From Paraescarpia echinospica (taxonomy: Eukaryota > Annelida > Polychaeta > Sabellida > Siboglinidae): DNA of 64,000 nt. The stretch's first letter is position 1. Each line of letters begins with the position of its first letter. Below, in pieces: positions 1 through 10,769 of this stretch. The stretch is from NCBI GenBank assembly GCA_020002185.1, contig CM034532.1:53657430-53721429 (forward strand), given 5' to 3'. The position numbers and the translations under genes are program-made. The notes beneath the pieces are model-generated. The model was not told where the DNA came from. It worked only from the letters and a program-made list of their open reading frames with translations, and searched no databases.

Positions 1-2453
1 AGACTTTTGCTCGCGTACGCGACGGGTCTGAGCTCGTCATCTGAGTCTGGTTGCAGGAGTGCAGCTCCAATACCTTTCAAACTCGCATCACACTGGAGGA
101 ATGCCGGTTTACGCGGATCATAGTAGTGTAGCAAAGAGTTCTCCGATACTTCGTTCTTCATGTCAAGGAACGCTTGTTGGTGATGCGCTTCCCACACAAA
201 GTCCGAGTCTTGACGTAGCAGCTCTCTCAGCACCGCAGATTTGGCGCTGAATGCTATCACGAAACGTGAGAGATACGTGATGAAGCCCAGGAATTGTTGT
301 AGTTCGGCTTTTGTTGTCGGTACAGGCATTGCCCTGAGGTCATTCACTTTTTGAGGATCTGGCTTGATTCCCTCGCTGGTGTAAAGTTGACCAAAGAATG
401 ATACTTTGTTGCACTTGATGTTACACTTTGCTGAGTTGAGTGCTAGACCATGCTGCTTAGCGATGCACATGAACTGCTGCAGGTTGCGGTCGTGATCGAG
501 TTCGGTTGCGCCGTACACCACGAAATCATCTGCTATCCCGCAAACCCCAGTGCACTTTTCGAGTATTCGGTCCATTTCCAGTTGGAATATGTCCTGGCTC
601 ACCGAGAGTCCGAATGGCAGTCTCAAAAAGCAGTATCTCCCGAATGGCGTCTGGAACGTCGTAAGCTTCTGGCTCTCATCGTCTAGTTTAATCGACCAGT
701 ATCCTGCCTTTGCGTCGAGTTTGGAGAAGAACTTGGCGTTCGCAAACTTATGATTGAGTTCGTCCAACGTTGGCGTTTGGTGTCGAGGACGAATCAGCGC
801 TTTGTTTAGCTGACGCGGGTCGAGGCACACACGGATGCTGCCGTCTCGTTTGGTGACATACGTCAATGAACTGACCCAATCGGTTGGTTCTTCGATGACG
901 CGAATGACTTGTTGGTCGACCATTTTGTCCAGTTCTGATTTTATTTTGTCTCTAAGAGCGATAGGAGTTCTGCGTGATGGGTCGATGCGACTAGGAACGT
1001 TCGGATCGACCATCAGCTTGTGCGTCTTCTGTAGCTCACCGATCCGATCAAATTGTTGTGGATATTGCTTCATTAAGTCTCCGATGTTGTCAATCTTATG
1101 CGGATGAGGCGTCTCGTTGCTCAATGCGCAGTGCATTGTGACGACGTGTAGGTCTTCGCATGTGGATAACCCGAGGATTGCGGGTCCTGGCACGTCGACC
1201 ACGAAGAACTTCGTCTTTCTCCATTCTCGTTCGTCGTAGGAGCAGTTGATGTCAACAGTGCCTCTGCATGTGATAGCGGTTCCGTTATACGCTGTTAGAA
1301 TGCTATCTGTTGGCTGTAGGCAGTCTACACGAGGATTTCCAACTGTGTCGAGTTGTTCTGGAAACATGTCTCTGAACGTTCGGAAAGGCATAGTGTTTGC
1401 CTGTGCGCCTGTGTCGACTTTCAGCGTGAAGTTGTGCATGCCTGGCCTGTTGCATAGCTGAATCTTCAGAGTAGCATATGCCTCATTCCTGTTTGAAGTT
1501 GAAGTGTGGACTACATTGAATGAAAATTCATTTGCTTGTGACCTGCTGTCATCGTAGTCGCATTGTTCATCTACTGTGTGAAGTCGTTGATTGCGTCTGT
1601 CAGGACGATGTACGTCGGGCGTTTGGCGTTGCGTCTCATAACGTTTTTGGGGTTGTATTCTACGGTGCTGCCCTCTACCGAACGAGTCTGTTGTTTGCTG
1701 TGGAGGGTAACGTCCCCTAGCGGAAGAGTTCGTAGCTAGTTGTTCATGCTTTGTTGTCAAACAACACTTTTGCCAATGCCCACGCTTCTGGCACGCATTA
1801 CAAGTGTCGTTTTTAGCTGGACAGTACTGCTTTCCGTATGGGTGACTTCGACCACAGTATTTGCAGCATGTGTCCCGCTTGTCTCGGATGACATCCATCT
1901 GCTGTGCTCGACCGTCGCTATGCAATTGCTGTAGTTGTTTGACGTGCGTTGCCGATGCTTCGTAACTTCGTCCAAGGGCTATTGCCTCGTGAAGCTTCAT
2001 GCCTTTTGGCTTGTTCAGCAGCTCTTTTTGAAAGTCTGCGATTGGTGTGCTTGCTATGATCAGCTCAATTAAACGTTCGTTCAATTCGTCGTCAACAAAA
2101 TCGCACTTTAAAGCTTGTAGCTTGCACCTGTTGATGAAATCGTCCAATCCTTCTTCGCGCGTCTGTCTGTAGTGCGTCAGTTTCAGACGACTGATCCGGT
2201 AGTTTTCCGGTGGCTCAAGCTGCTCTTCAAATGCTGCGAATATCTTCTTGGGATCTTTCTTGTCCTCTTCGGATAGTGTCCAAGAGTTGTAGCGTCGCAA
2301 ACCTTCATCGCCAACTTGAAGCAAAATGTGGACAACTTGATCTGCGGTCTCGATGCGTTTAGCCTTGAAGTACAACTCAATTCTCTGTTTGAACAGTTTG
2401 AAAGTGTCGGCCGGATTCGGCACTGACCAGTCCATTCGTGGTACGTGGTCCAT
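1..2453 (-). CDS. Ty3/Gypsy retrotransposon gag-pol polyprotein, open at window edge
   Basis: Reading the minus strand from the ATG at 2451-2453 (MDHVPRMDW) I find no stop codon down to base 1, so at least 817 codons are open and the gene continues beyond the window. An upstream TAA in the same frame lies at 2538-2540. Order seen: gag-like helical region; a CCHC-type cysteine cluster near 1750-1880 (CCKYCGRSHPYGKQYC then CNACQKRGHWQKCC); aspartic protease motif KVDTGAQA near 1410-1435; reverse transcriptase with LDAKAGYW, FGLSVSQDIF and the catalytic box IADDFVVYGA near 510-540; then the start of RNase H (LQCDASLKGIGAALLQ) near the left edge. Gag and pol are in one frame with no frameshift. 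An uninterrupted frame of this size suggests a young, possibly still active copy. Integrase and the 3' LTR must lie outside the window. Confidence 0.9.
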   Translation of the reverse strand, partial: MDHVPRMDWSVPNPADTFKLFKQRIELYFKAKRIETADQVVHILLQVGDEGLRRYNSWTLSEEDKKDPKKIFAAFEEQLEPPENYRISRLKLTHYRQTREEGLDDFINRCKLQALKCDFVDDELNERLIELIIASTPIADFQKELLNKPKGMKLHEAIALGRSYEASATHVKQLQQLHSDGRAQQMDVIRDKRDTCCKYCGRSHPYGKQYCPAKNDTCNACQKRGHWQKCCLTTKHEQLATNSSARGRYPPQQTTDSFGRGQHRRIQPQKRYETQRQTPDVHRPDRRNQRLHTVDEQCDYDDSRSQANEFSFNVVHTSTSNRNEAYATLKIQLCNRPGMHNFTLKVDTGAQANTMPFRTFRDMFPEQLDTVGNPRVDCLQPTDSILTAYNGTAITCRGTVDINCSYDEREWRKTKFFVVDVPGPAILGLSTCEDLHVVTMHCALSNETPHPHKIDNIGDLMKQYPQQFDRIGELQKTHKLMVDPNVPSRIDPSRRTPIALRDKIKSELDKMVDQQVIRVIEEPTDWVSSLTYVTKRDGSIRVCLDPRQLNKALIRPRHQTPTLDELNHKFANAKFFSKLDAKAGYWSIKLDDESQKLTTFQTPFGRYCFLRLPFGLSVSQDIFQLEMDRILEKCTGVCGIADDFVVYGATELDHDRNLQQFMCIAKQHGLALNSAKCNIKCNKVSFFGQLYTSEGIKPDPQKVNDLRAMPVPTTKAELQQFLGFITYLSRFVIAFSAKSAVLRELLRQDSDFVWEAHHQQAFLDMKNEVSENSLLHYYDPRKPAFLQCDASLKGIGAALLQPDSDDELRPVAYASKS

Positions 2454-2836
2454 GTTGCTATTGGCTATCGCGTTGACGTTCTCGCTGACGTTGTTGTTGT
2501 TGAGTGGCAATGTCGATGTGTAGCTGTATGACTGCTTTTACGAGTCTAAGCTTACATAATAATCGTATACAGCTGTCTGACTATTGTTTTGAGTCATGAC
2601 TAGCTTACAGATCAGCGTAGGTGTTTTTACGAATGTTCTAGGCCTGCGAGTGTACACAGCGCCTGACGTGACCTTTGACACGGTTATCGAGAATGACAGT
2701 TCATAGCCGATGCGCCATTTTTGGTGCGTGAAATCGTTCGCAATGTTTCGCAATGTTCTTCAAAACTTCGCCAAGGCTACATCTGATAGGCTATGATATG
2801 CTATACATTCACGATCTCACCGCTGCTACCATGTCA

Positions 2837-2993
2837 TGTTACTGTGTTTGTTCGGGTAGCGTGTAACACAGAACACGGATTAATAAGAAACGTTTATTCT
2901 TTATGTCTGAAACACCAGCCTCCCTATCTATGTCAAGACGAACTGAGCTGCAGCTAATCTGCAGCTAGCCATAATGATGTGCATATCATTACA
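2837..2993 (-). repeat. Candidate 5' LTR of the Gypsy element plus adjacent primer-binding site
   Basis: On the minus strand a block starts TGTAATGATATGC and ends in GTTACA (2862) or GTAACA (2837), giving a short LTR of about 132-157 bp with TGTAA/TTACA-type ends. It contains AATAAA (AAGAATAAACG). Five bases after the longer end comes TGGTAGCAGCGGTGAG (2816-2831), which looks like a tRNA primer-binding site. A leader of about 360-400 bp separates it from the gag-pol ATG. The partner LTR is outside the window, so the ends are inferred from motifs only. Confidence 0.5.
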
Positions 2994-3480
2994 ATGTCCA
3001 GTCCCACATTTATCACACATGAAAGGTTTCCTCACCAGAGATAGTGTGGATATGATTGTTTATTTAAATCATGGCAATTGTAAAAATGTTCACTATTATA
3101 TAATTAATGCTTCTCTATTGATACACAATTGTGCATCACTATATAAGTGTTACATGTATATAATTTCTTGTTGGTTCGAATACACAAATGTGGCTTCAAG
3201 ATACCATTCTCTGCAAAATGTGCTCCCGATAGGTGTTATACATGTAAGCACATGGTGTATCATCAGTGTGTTTATAACTGTGTTCATACATGTCCCTACA
3301 AGTGTCACACAGGTACACTTTCTCAACAGTTAGTGGGCACATGTTCTTGAAGATTATTACTGTGTTCATACATTCCCTACAAGTGTCACACAAATACACT
3401 TTCCCAACAGTGAGTGTGCACATGTTCGCGGTGACTGTCCCTACAAGTGTCACGTTTAGGGTTTCTCCTCAGCATGCTTC
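2994..3480 (-). pseudogene. Decayed tandem repeats resembling C2H2 zinc fingers
   Basis: On the minus strand several degenerate units spaced about 90 bases encode pieces such as KVYLCDTCRE, KVYLCDTCRDMYEH and KPFMCDKCGTGH, with linker-like GEE/EEKP codons before them. The C-x2-C half of a finger is recognisable, but the paired histidines are mostly lost and no frame stays open across the units. I read it as the relic of a zinc-finger exon or gene. The Gypsy LTR candidate ends exactly where these repeats begin. Confidence 0.35.
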
Positions 3481-4179
3481 ACGTTGTTCGTCAATGTCCG
3501 CCATGTGTAACAAGTTTTCAACTGAAATAAAATTAAAGCAATCTTATTAGAAATTCATAGCCATTGTTTTAGGTGTACCGGTAATTAACAAAGTTTGCGA
3601 TTATAGTGATGTCACAATTGGGGCAAGTGACAGCATGTTGATATCACGTTGAATCTGTGGTTTTTGTATGAAATAAAATCAGACATGAGACAAGCAAAAC
3701 AAATGTATTGTAATCTTCCTAAAAAGCAAATGCCTCTAATTTTTTTTTTTTATATACGTATATATGTGTATGTATGCATGTTCCATAAAACCATAATTAT
3801 GTATGTATGTAATGATGTATGCATACAAAAGTATGTGTATGCACATACAATATTTATAATACATAACTAACCACGTTATACAATTAACATTTTAATGATA
3901 AATTGTGCCTACTTCATCCATGATGTGTCTCGTGATCTGACAATAACTACAAATTTCTTCGTAATATGTGCAAAATTGCAGGTACCTTACACTCTGTAAA
4001 TTTCAGAATATGACAAATGCGTAAGAGTACTAAGACAGCACCACAATTCATCTTTGTACGTTGAATGATATTCTTGCGCGCCTCTGGTCCTTTTGTATAT
4101 TGTATAAACTTCTACATGATCAGCCAGTTAAAAATAATAAAAAAAGTATTTTGTATGCATAACTAAATAAGCAAATTTC

Positions 4180-4263
4180 TTAATTCACAACTATATAAAT
4201 TCGTCTCACTTCAACGTTTCGACCGCCTTCGAAGTGAGTCGAATTTATATAGTTGTGAATTAA
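4180..4263. repeat. Near-perfect inverted repeat (33-bp arms, 18-bp loop)
   Basis: The arms 4180-4212 and 4231-4263 match as reverse complements at 32 of 33 positions, around an 18-base loop. The arms begin TTAATTCACAACTATATAAA. It could be a small foldback element or a cruciform-forming site. No flanking target duplication is obvious. Confidence 0.8.
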
Positions 4264-5106
4264 TCAAGTTCCTTATTTAATTTTTCTTCCAACTTGATGA
4301 ACATTTTCACGAATATTTTGTGTGCAGTAACATAGCAACACTGATCAATATAAAATTAAAACTGTCTTGTAAATACAATGTGCATTGATGTTTAATATAA
4401 CAATTAAAAACTACTCCAACCAATTAAGTTGTACTAACTCCCATTTTTGATTCCTATTATTTCCATGTCTTCAGCCATTGTTTTCCATGTTGACATGACA
4501 AACGAGTCCTTCCGAGGATGATAAAGTGCACCCCATCAGCTGCAATGTGGGGCAGAGCTGTGCCCATGTGTCCTCCCAGTGCACATCTTTCTCTAGCAGC
4601 TTGTCTGACAGAAGAAACATTAAAACACAAACTATGTGTTGCAAAGTCAAACTAATCAGTTCTCAAAATCATTGTTATACCTTCATATGTTGAGGGGATA
4701 TAACAACGAAACTGCACAATCCAACTTTCAAACATCGTTACTGAAAGGAAAAGCAACATTGGAGGTGGATAATCACACACAGTGGCTAACCTGATGGATT
4801 TGACATCAAGTTGGCCGCACAACCCAGAACAAACATGCCCAGAGATTAAAGAACTTACCAGCACTAATGTCGAGTACACCATAGTCTCCCTTTCTTTTTG
4901 AACTTACAAATTTGGTGTTAGTGTTCAGTTCGTATGTACGAATGAGAATGTTCACTTTTTTCTTTATCACATATATAGCCAAAGTATAGGGAAGGTGACC
5001 AATCATTCAATGCCATCCATCCACATCGTGTGTCATCTTGAAGTTGATAGCTAAAATTTCACATACATGATGATTAACCGCTGCAATTATTACGTGCTTA
5101 TATGTG

Positions 5107-5163
5107 TGTCAATGGATGTGTGCGTGTGCGTGTGCGTGCGCGTGCGCGTGCGCGTGTGTGCGT
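5107..5163. repeat. TG/CG dinucleotide microsatellite
   Basis: Alternating purine-pyrimidine tract of TG and CG steps (tgtgcgtgtgcgtgcgcg and so on), the kind of sequence able to adopt Z-DNA. Length varies easily in such tracts. Confidence 0.85.
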
Positions 5164-5794
5164 ATAGAGGTGGGGCCAGAAATTGTATCCGATCATTTGT
5201 TGACGTTTTAGCAAAAATCCTGTTCAAAATTAATTAATTACGAAAATAGAGCAACAAATTCTGCAAACTAAGATTTCATAAAAGATGCCTGCGTAAAAAA
5301 TGTCTACTGTATGTGTGTCATGTGAATTAGTGCGATATCAGGCAGTGGATTAAAATAGACTAAGAGCATTAGAACTCTAGAGTTCAGTGACTCGATTTTT
5401 TATTTGGCACGAATTTTCCAGTCATGAGTATATGCTGGTGTTGCATAAATTGGTCATAGTTAATAGAATAATTATAAGCCGTTTTGCAAAGAAACCAGAT
5501 CAAATCTTTACAAATTGGACGTCAACTGAAACCCAAAGCGACAAAGTCAAAGGCCATCACAAAGACAAAGTTCGCGCGTCGTGAAATTCGAGTATTGACT
5601 CCATTATTTTTCGTCCGTTTTATAAGACATATGTCATAATTAAATTAACTGTTCACGCAGATAAATGTCATCGCTTAGTACGTACACGTTTTCATTTTGA
5701 AGTTCTTCCCCTTCCATCATTCTCAAGATGCACATGCATGAGATGGAAGAAGGTACACGCGAATCTCTGACGTCAGTAGTAAAGTTAGCGCCAT

Positions 5795-6330
5795 CTATCG
5801 AACGATGGAGCGCCAACTGTACGTGGAGAGGTAGCACGAAGCGCGCTCCGTTCTCGTGTCCTGCACCCACACTGGATCGCCGACGTGTAGGGGAGCCACA
5901 GGTTCCGCACGGTGATGACGATCGTACGCCTCGGTCTGTCGTCGTTTTAGACTCACTCGTCGTTCCTGTAGCTGTCTCGATTCCTGCCAGCGATGTTGCA
6001 GTGTCGACGCTAACACTGGGATCGAAGTACGTAGCTGCCTACCCATCAGCAGCTCTGCTGGCGAATAGCCGCATTCAAGTGCTGTCGTACGATATACCGA
6101 CAATGCGCCATACGGATCCGTTGACTTTCGCAGTAAGTTTTTTACTGTCTGAACCGCGCGCTTTGACTTTCCGTTACTCTACGGGAAACGAGGGCTGCTG
6201 ATAATGTGTACAAACCCTGCTCTCTCCGCGAAACGCGCAAACTCGTGTGCCGCACACTGCGGGCCGTTATCAGAAACAACCGTCTCCGGGACGCCATGCC
6301 GCGCGAAGATTGACCGCAGGTGGCATAGTT
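5795..6330 (-). pseudogene. Gypsy-type integrase fragment
   Basis: Two frames on the minus strand give one broken integrase. Near 6210-6310 I read HGVPETVVSDNGPQC followed by FARFAERAGFVHI, the second catalytic-Asp region of a retroviral-type integrase. The frame then shifts and 5795-6103 continues with ALECGYSPAELLMGRQLRT and the C-terminal VGDPVWVQD block. The upstream part (zinc-binding HHCC, first Asp) is absent; the homology stops near 6330. It is a fragment of a third Gypsy lineage, distinct in sequence from the elements on either side. Confidence 0.7.
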
Positions 6331-6729
6331 GAATTGGCCGGTGGCAGCTAATAAGTTCAGCATACGACTAACTGCAATAATATGCATATTACAGCTGCTT
6401 ATCCTCTCTGCACAAATGAATAGCTTTAAAGTGTCGGTGTACTCCTTGTATATCAGCCATAGTTTTGCCGATCTTGACCACTTCTTTTGCTCACACTTGA
6501 TGGCTTCCGTGATGTCTTTCAGCTTCAGGAGAGCAGGTGACTCGCCAGTACTCTCAACACCGATTTGGCGATTTCTAAGCTGTTCGTAGTACCAATGTAG
6601 CTCTTCTACTTCAATGTCCTTCAGACTCGTGTAAATCGCAGTCAAGTTTAGATAAGAACTCTGTCTATTTGTTTTACGCCACTTTACTGAACTTTGTAAA
6701 CATGACAAACAATAAAGAAACATGTTCAA
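6330..6729 (-). pseudogene. Fragment of a repeat-associated ORF, function unknown
   Basis: The minus-strand frame opening with MNMFLYCLSC contains KLWLIYKEYTDTLKLFICAE then MHIIAVSRMLNLLAATGQFNYA. This combination (ILK.F..AER....H......ML..FAA.GH..YA) recalls a conserved but uncharacterised protein segment I associate with multi-copy ORFs in invertebrate genomes. The homology appears to end near 6330, where the frame runs into the antisense of the integrase fragment. Assignment rests on pattern memory only. Confidence 0.35.
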
Positions 6730-6894
6730 ACTGGTACGTTGTTGTGTTCGCCATTTGCAATACAGTCTGTGCGCAAGTGCGAGTCACATAGGGAGCATTT
6801 AGTATCTCATTGTTCATATTGTTCTATCTCCCCCCAAGTCTTCATCACTTATTTTAGACTGTAAATAATAGTCTATAGTGAGGGAGACTGTCTC

Positions 6895-9255
6895 TTAGGT
6901 TTCATAGTCTGCCAGCCATTTCGTTGGTTTGATGTTACGGCCATATCTTGAGACGCGTGTTGGCGTGTTAGAGGTAGGAATGTTCTCGAGTGTTGGAGCG
7001 ACATCTGTTGACGCCGTTGGAGCCACTGCCGGTGATACAGTTTTCTTGGGGCTCTCCACATTGTCCTTCCATCTTCGAGGAGTTGCGATGGTGTGTTGTG
7101 TGATGTGTATGGGTTCCTTCTGTCGTCGAGGTTGAGGTTGTGAAGTGCGATGTGATGCATGATGCTGAAGGTCCTCATCAATGGTAAGACGTGGTGTAGC
7201 AATGCGTACTGGCGCGTATTTCCTCAGGAATTTCCTGTTCCGGATTGTTACTCTCCCAGATCCGTCGACTCGGATTACATATTGGTCGAATTGACGTACT
7301 TCGATGACCTGGCCCGTTTTGTCCCACTTCGTGGGGTGAGGGCCAGTTTGATTTTGTATTCTCACGAAGTCGCCGATGACGAGGGGTGGTAGTCGTTTCG
7401 TATGTTCTGACCAGTGTTCAGCGGCTTTCATGTGTCTGTTTCTCAGGGCCTCTTCTCGAGCAACGAGTGTCTCTCGCCAGGTCTCGTGTGGTTTGTACCT
7501 ACCGGGTAGTATAGGTATGAAGTCCTTGATCGGTCGTCCGAATACACACATCGCTGGGGATAGCTTTGTATCTGGGTCAGGTGTGTTCCGATATTGAAGA
7601 ATCGCGCGTTGGACCCCATCTGTATCGAGTTCACCATTGGTACCAGTGTTGTTGGTAATGAGGCGTTTGACGGTCTTCACACCGATTTCAGCTCTGCAAT
7701 TGATATGCGGGAATGCAACTGATGAAAGTCGGTGGTGTACGCCCCAGGTGTTGAGGAAGAGGCGGGTCGTTGTTGAAGTAAATTCCGGGCCGCCGTCTGA
7801 TGCTAGTTCATCTGGGATTCCGTAGGTCACGAAAGAGCGGCGTAGGCTGTCAATTAGACCATCTGCACCGCCTGTGGTCCTTTCAATAATAGGCCAGTTT
7901 GAGTACCTGTCAACTATGACCAGGTAGCTGATGCCTTTATAGGTGAAAAAGTCTGAGCAGACGCATTGAAACGGGTAAACCGGCAACACTGGGGGTGTTG
8001 GTGGAGCGCTGGGCTGCGATGGCGCCATTCTGTTACAGTCGCTACAGTTTGTGCGGATGGCAGCCATGGCTGGGGTTATCCCGGGCCAGAACACGGATGA
8101 TTCGGCCCTCGCCGTCATGGAAGATATTCCTTGGTGTGCGGAGTGGAGTGCCGATAGGACGTCCTCTCGGAGGCTCGGCGGTATAACAATCCGGTCCTTG
8201 TAGATGACTACACCGTCTATTGTGTGAAGGTGCTCACGAAATTGGTGGTAGGCACGGAGTGGTACAGGTAGTTCGTGGCGGAACTTCGGCATGCCGTTTT
8301 CGATGATGGACATGAGTAGGTGCATGTTCTCATCACTAGCCGTTTCTTGTCTTGTACGGTCCCATGTGATGGATTGAAGAGACTCGAGTGCGTAGGTCGC
8401 CGCATTCCTGACTGCATCATCTATGTTCTCGTGATCTATGGTGTCCTCGTTCGTGCGGATGCCTTCTAGGAATGCATGTTGGATCATCATGGTTGAAGGC
8501 AGGTTCGATGGATCATCATCATCGGGTGTGATGTCATCTTGGAGGTGTAGTTTGTCTGGATGAGGGGTACCCGATGGGTGCCGAGACATGGCATCTGCTG
8601 CTTTGTTTTGTACTCCAGGGATGTGTACGATGCGAAACCTGTATCTGAGTGTTTTCTCTTTGAGGTTTCTCAGGCGTGCATTTGGTATTTCATCCAGTGA
8701 CCGATCACCGAGTATTTTAAGGAGTGGTTTGTGATCCACTGCCACGATGAGGTTTGCACATCCGAGGACAAAGAATCTTGCCTTATCGAGAGCGTCGGCC
8801 ACAGACAGAGCTTCGCCTTCGATGGGGGCATATCTAGATTCGGCCGGGTGGGTGAAGCGGCTTCCGACAAGAGTGATTCTCCATCCATCCGGGCAGCAGA
8901 ATGGCATGCTCTTAGTGCAAGTGCAATGTTTTTGTAACAACCAGAAACCGATCCCATCCTTGGACCAATATGTGGCAAGGCAAGTCGGCTTATCCTTGTC
9001 AAAGATTGTGACACCTTTCTCTATCTCATAAGTGATAATGTCTTTGGATTCCTTGAAGAGTTTGTCTAGTTGGTCGTCCCACACAAATGGGTTATCGGGT
9101 TTCAGCAGGTGTCGGAAGGGCTGCATCCGGTCTGCCATGCTGAATGTATACGCCACTTGGTTGACGAGCCCGAACCAGGATCGAACGTCTGTAATGTTTC
9201 TGGGGGTGGGGAAGTTGCGAATGGCTTGTTGGTATTTTTCCGCAAGGGCGCACAC
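6895..9255 (-). CDS. Gypsy pol C-terminal part: RNase H and integrase (786 codons)
   Basis: A 786-codon open frame. The first ~90 residues finish the RT thumb/connection ([31 protein letters not shown]). RNase H follows with [40 protein letters not shown] and [12 protein letters not shown]. The integrase has an H-C-type zinc region ([27 protein letters not shown]), the first acidic residue in [20 protein letters not shown], the second in LASDGGPEF and the Glu in [14 protein letters not shown]. It ends in a basic Pro/Thr-rich tail with [14 protein letters not shown] motifs. The N-terminus is set by a frameshift near 9250, not by a natural start, so it is the surviving part of a larger polyprotein. 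Confidence 0.85.
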   Translation of the reverse strand: MCALAEKYQQAIRNFPTPRNITDVRSWFGLVNQVAYTFSMADRMQPFRHLLKPDNPFVWDDQLDKLFKESKDIITYEIEKGVTIFDKDKPTCLATYWSKDGIGFWLLQKHCTCTKSMPFCCPDGWRITLVGSRFTHPAESRYAPIEGEALSVADALDKARFFVLGCANLIVAVDHKPLLKILGDRSLDEIPNARLRNLKEKTLRYRFRIVHIPGVQNKAADAMSRHPSGTPHPDKLHLQDDITPDDDDPSNLPSTMMIQHAFLEGIRTNEDTIDHENIDDAVRNAATYALESLQSITWDRTRQETASDENMHLLMSIIENGMPKFRHELPVPLRAYHQFREHLHTIDGVVIYKDRIVIPPSLREDVLSALHSAHQGISSMTARAESSVFWPGITPAMAAIRTNCSDCNRMAPSQPSAPPTPPVLPVYPFQCVCSDFFTYKGISYLVIVDRYSNWPIIERTTGGADGLIDSLRRSFVTYGIPDELASDGGPEFTSTTTRLFLNTWGVHHRLSSVAFPHINCRAEIGVKTVKRLITNNTGTNGELDTDGVQRAILQYRNTPDPDTKLSPAMCVFGRPIKDFIPILPGRYKPHETWRETLVAREEALRNRHMKAAEHWSEHTKRLPPLVIGDFVRIQNQTGPHPTKWDKTGQVIEVRQFDQYVIRVDGSGRVTIRNRKFLRKYAPVRIATPRLTIDEDLQHHASHRTSQPQPRRQKEPIHITQHTIATPRRWKDNVESPKKTVSPAVAPTASTDVAPTLENIPTSNTPTRVSRYGRNIKPTKWLADYET

Positions 9256-9673
9256 TGTCCAGGGTGATCACAAACCCTGCGAATTCTACTTCTGGTTTAC
9301 AGAACGTGAACTTGTCTGGGTTCAATGTTATGCCATTTTTGCCACAAACATCTAGCCAGTGGATGGCCTGGAAGAAGCTTTCCTCCATCGTGTCTGCCCA
9401 CAGAAGTGTGTCGTCTATGCATTTTGTCTTCTGGGGGATGTCGGCTACGATTTCATCATATCGTCTTGAATATCCGTCACCAGAGGCGATGTACCCCTGT
9501 GGAGTTACACAGTGTCTATATCGGCCCCATGGCGTTATGAATGTCGTCAGGTGGCGATCGTCCGGGTGAAGTGGCACGCTGTGGTAACCATTCCAGGCAT
9601 CGAATACCGTTTTGAGTTTGCCCTGTGGGACGGAGCGGGCTTGGTGGAATGGTGATTGAATGTGGTGTCTCAC
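9092..9673 (-). pseudogene. Gypsy RT catalytic segment in a shifted frame
   Basis: This frame supplies the middle of the RT: FDAWNGYHSVPLHPDDRHLT, TFITPWGRYRHCVTPQGYI and the catalytic box KCIDDTLLWADT, then [20 protein letters not shown]. The active site reads I-D-D rather than the commoner Y-V/A-D-D. It overlaps the preceding frame near 9600 and the following frame near 9250; the homology swaps frames at both places, so a working polyprotein is not encoded. Confidence 0.75.
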
Positions 9674-10724
9674 GTGTCGCGTGGGTGTTCAGTGGTTGGA
9701 AGTCCACCGTGCGGCGGGGCTTGCCCGTCTTCTTTGCACAAACTACCATTCTGTGACACCAAGTGACGGGTGTGCCGACTGGGACTGGCTCGATTACCCC
9801 TAACCTCACATCCTGGTCTAGTCCCGCTTTGACGTCCTTCTGCCAGTGGAGTGGTACGGGGATAGGGTTGTGCGAGGCCACTGGTTCAGCATCTGGGTCC
9901 ACCATGAGCCTCATTGGGGAGCATTTCATCATGGGGAGGGGCTGATGGTCACATGTATTGAACGTACTCGCCTTATAGTGGTCGATCAAGTACGTCTGTA
10001 GTTTCTCTCGGTTGGATTCGGTCGCGGGGAAGGGTAGTTTCGTTGGTGGAGGTGGTGGTAGTTGTCGCTTTGGACAGTCACAGGTAGTAGAGATGCCAAT
10101 AGTATGGGCATGGTGAGTCTCTCCGATTTTGGGGAACGTTTTAGAGAGCATGCCAAGGGCCACGCATGCTTCACGGCTGAGGAACATCTTGTCAGAGCTG
10201 TCAGTTACGTATACGACCTGTCGTGTCTCTAGTCTGTTTTGGTCCTTGTCTCTGCCAGAGAACCGAAGTATGGCTGCTCCGAGGATTCTGATGTCCTTGT
10301 TATTCGCGGCGTGCATCTTCATAGAGACGGGGATGAGATTTTCACGTGCTAGGCCGAGGCGATTGATTGCCCCGATTCCAATGAGGCAACTTTGGCAGCC
10401 TGTGTCGGCCATGGCGGATAAGGATAGGGGTCGAGTACGGATTTTCAGTTCAAAACCCAAATCCTTGTAGTCCTCCTCAACCGCACAAATGTCTAGTTTG
10501 ATGAATGGTTGAGGTTGTGAGGCTTGTTGCGCCCACCTGTCACAGATGTTGTTATAGAGGTGATGGTCAAGGATTATGGAACGCCTCCCGCGCTCATGAC
10601 CAATCTCTGTAGCAGCACATAATGCATCGAATACCGCGCCTTCACACTCACCCGAATCAGTCCTTTGGGGCTTAGCCTTCGATCTCTCCTTGTTGCGACA
10701 TACTTTTTCCAGGTGATGTTGCAA
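9516..10724 (-). pseudogene. Gypsy protease and N-terminal RT segment
   Basis: Contains the second half of a zinc knuckle (HHLEKVCRNKERSKAK), an aspartic protease with ALSAMADTGCQSCLIG near residue 105 and, from about residue 280, the RT N-terminus (MKCSPMRLMVDPDAEPVASH, PVTWCHRMVVCAKKTGKPRR, TVDFQPLN). The last ~40 residues (after about 9620) run out of the RT frame. The protease active site is D-T-G, as in Gypsy elements. Confidence 0.75.
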
Positions 10725-10769
10725 CTTGCAGTACTGGCATGTATGATTGTAGGCGGGGCACTCGGTTTT

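Larger units (their letters stand above)
3490..5640. other. AT-rich non-coding stretch
   Basis: No gene could be supported. It holds a TATG/TGTA-rich simple tract around 3750-3870, a hairpin at 4180-4263 and a TG/CG microsatellite near 5107-5163. The short open frames have no recognisable domain and sit in low-complexity AT-rich sequence. Confidence 0.7.

Noticed and set aside
5728..6201. 157-codon plus-strand frame
   Set aside because: Antisense of the Gypsy integrase fragment; no own homology.
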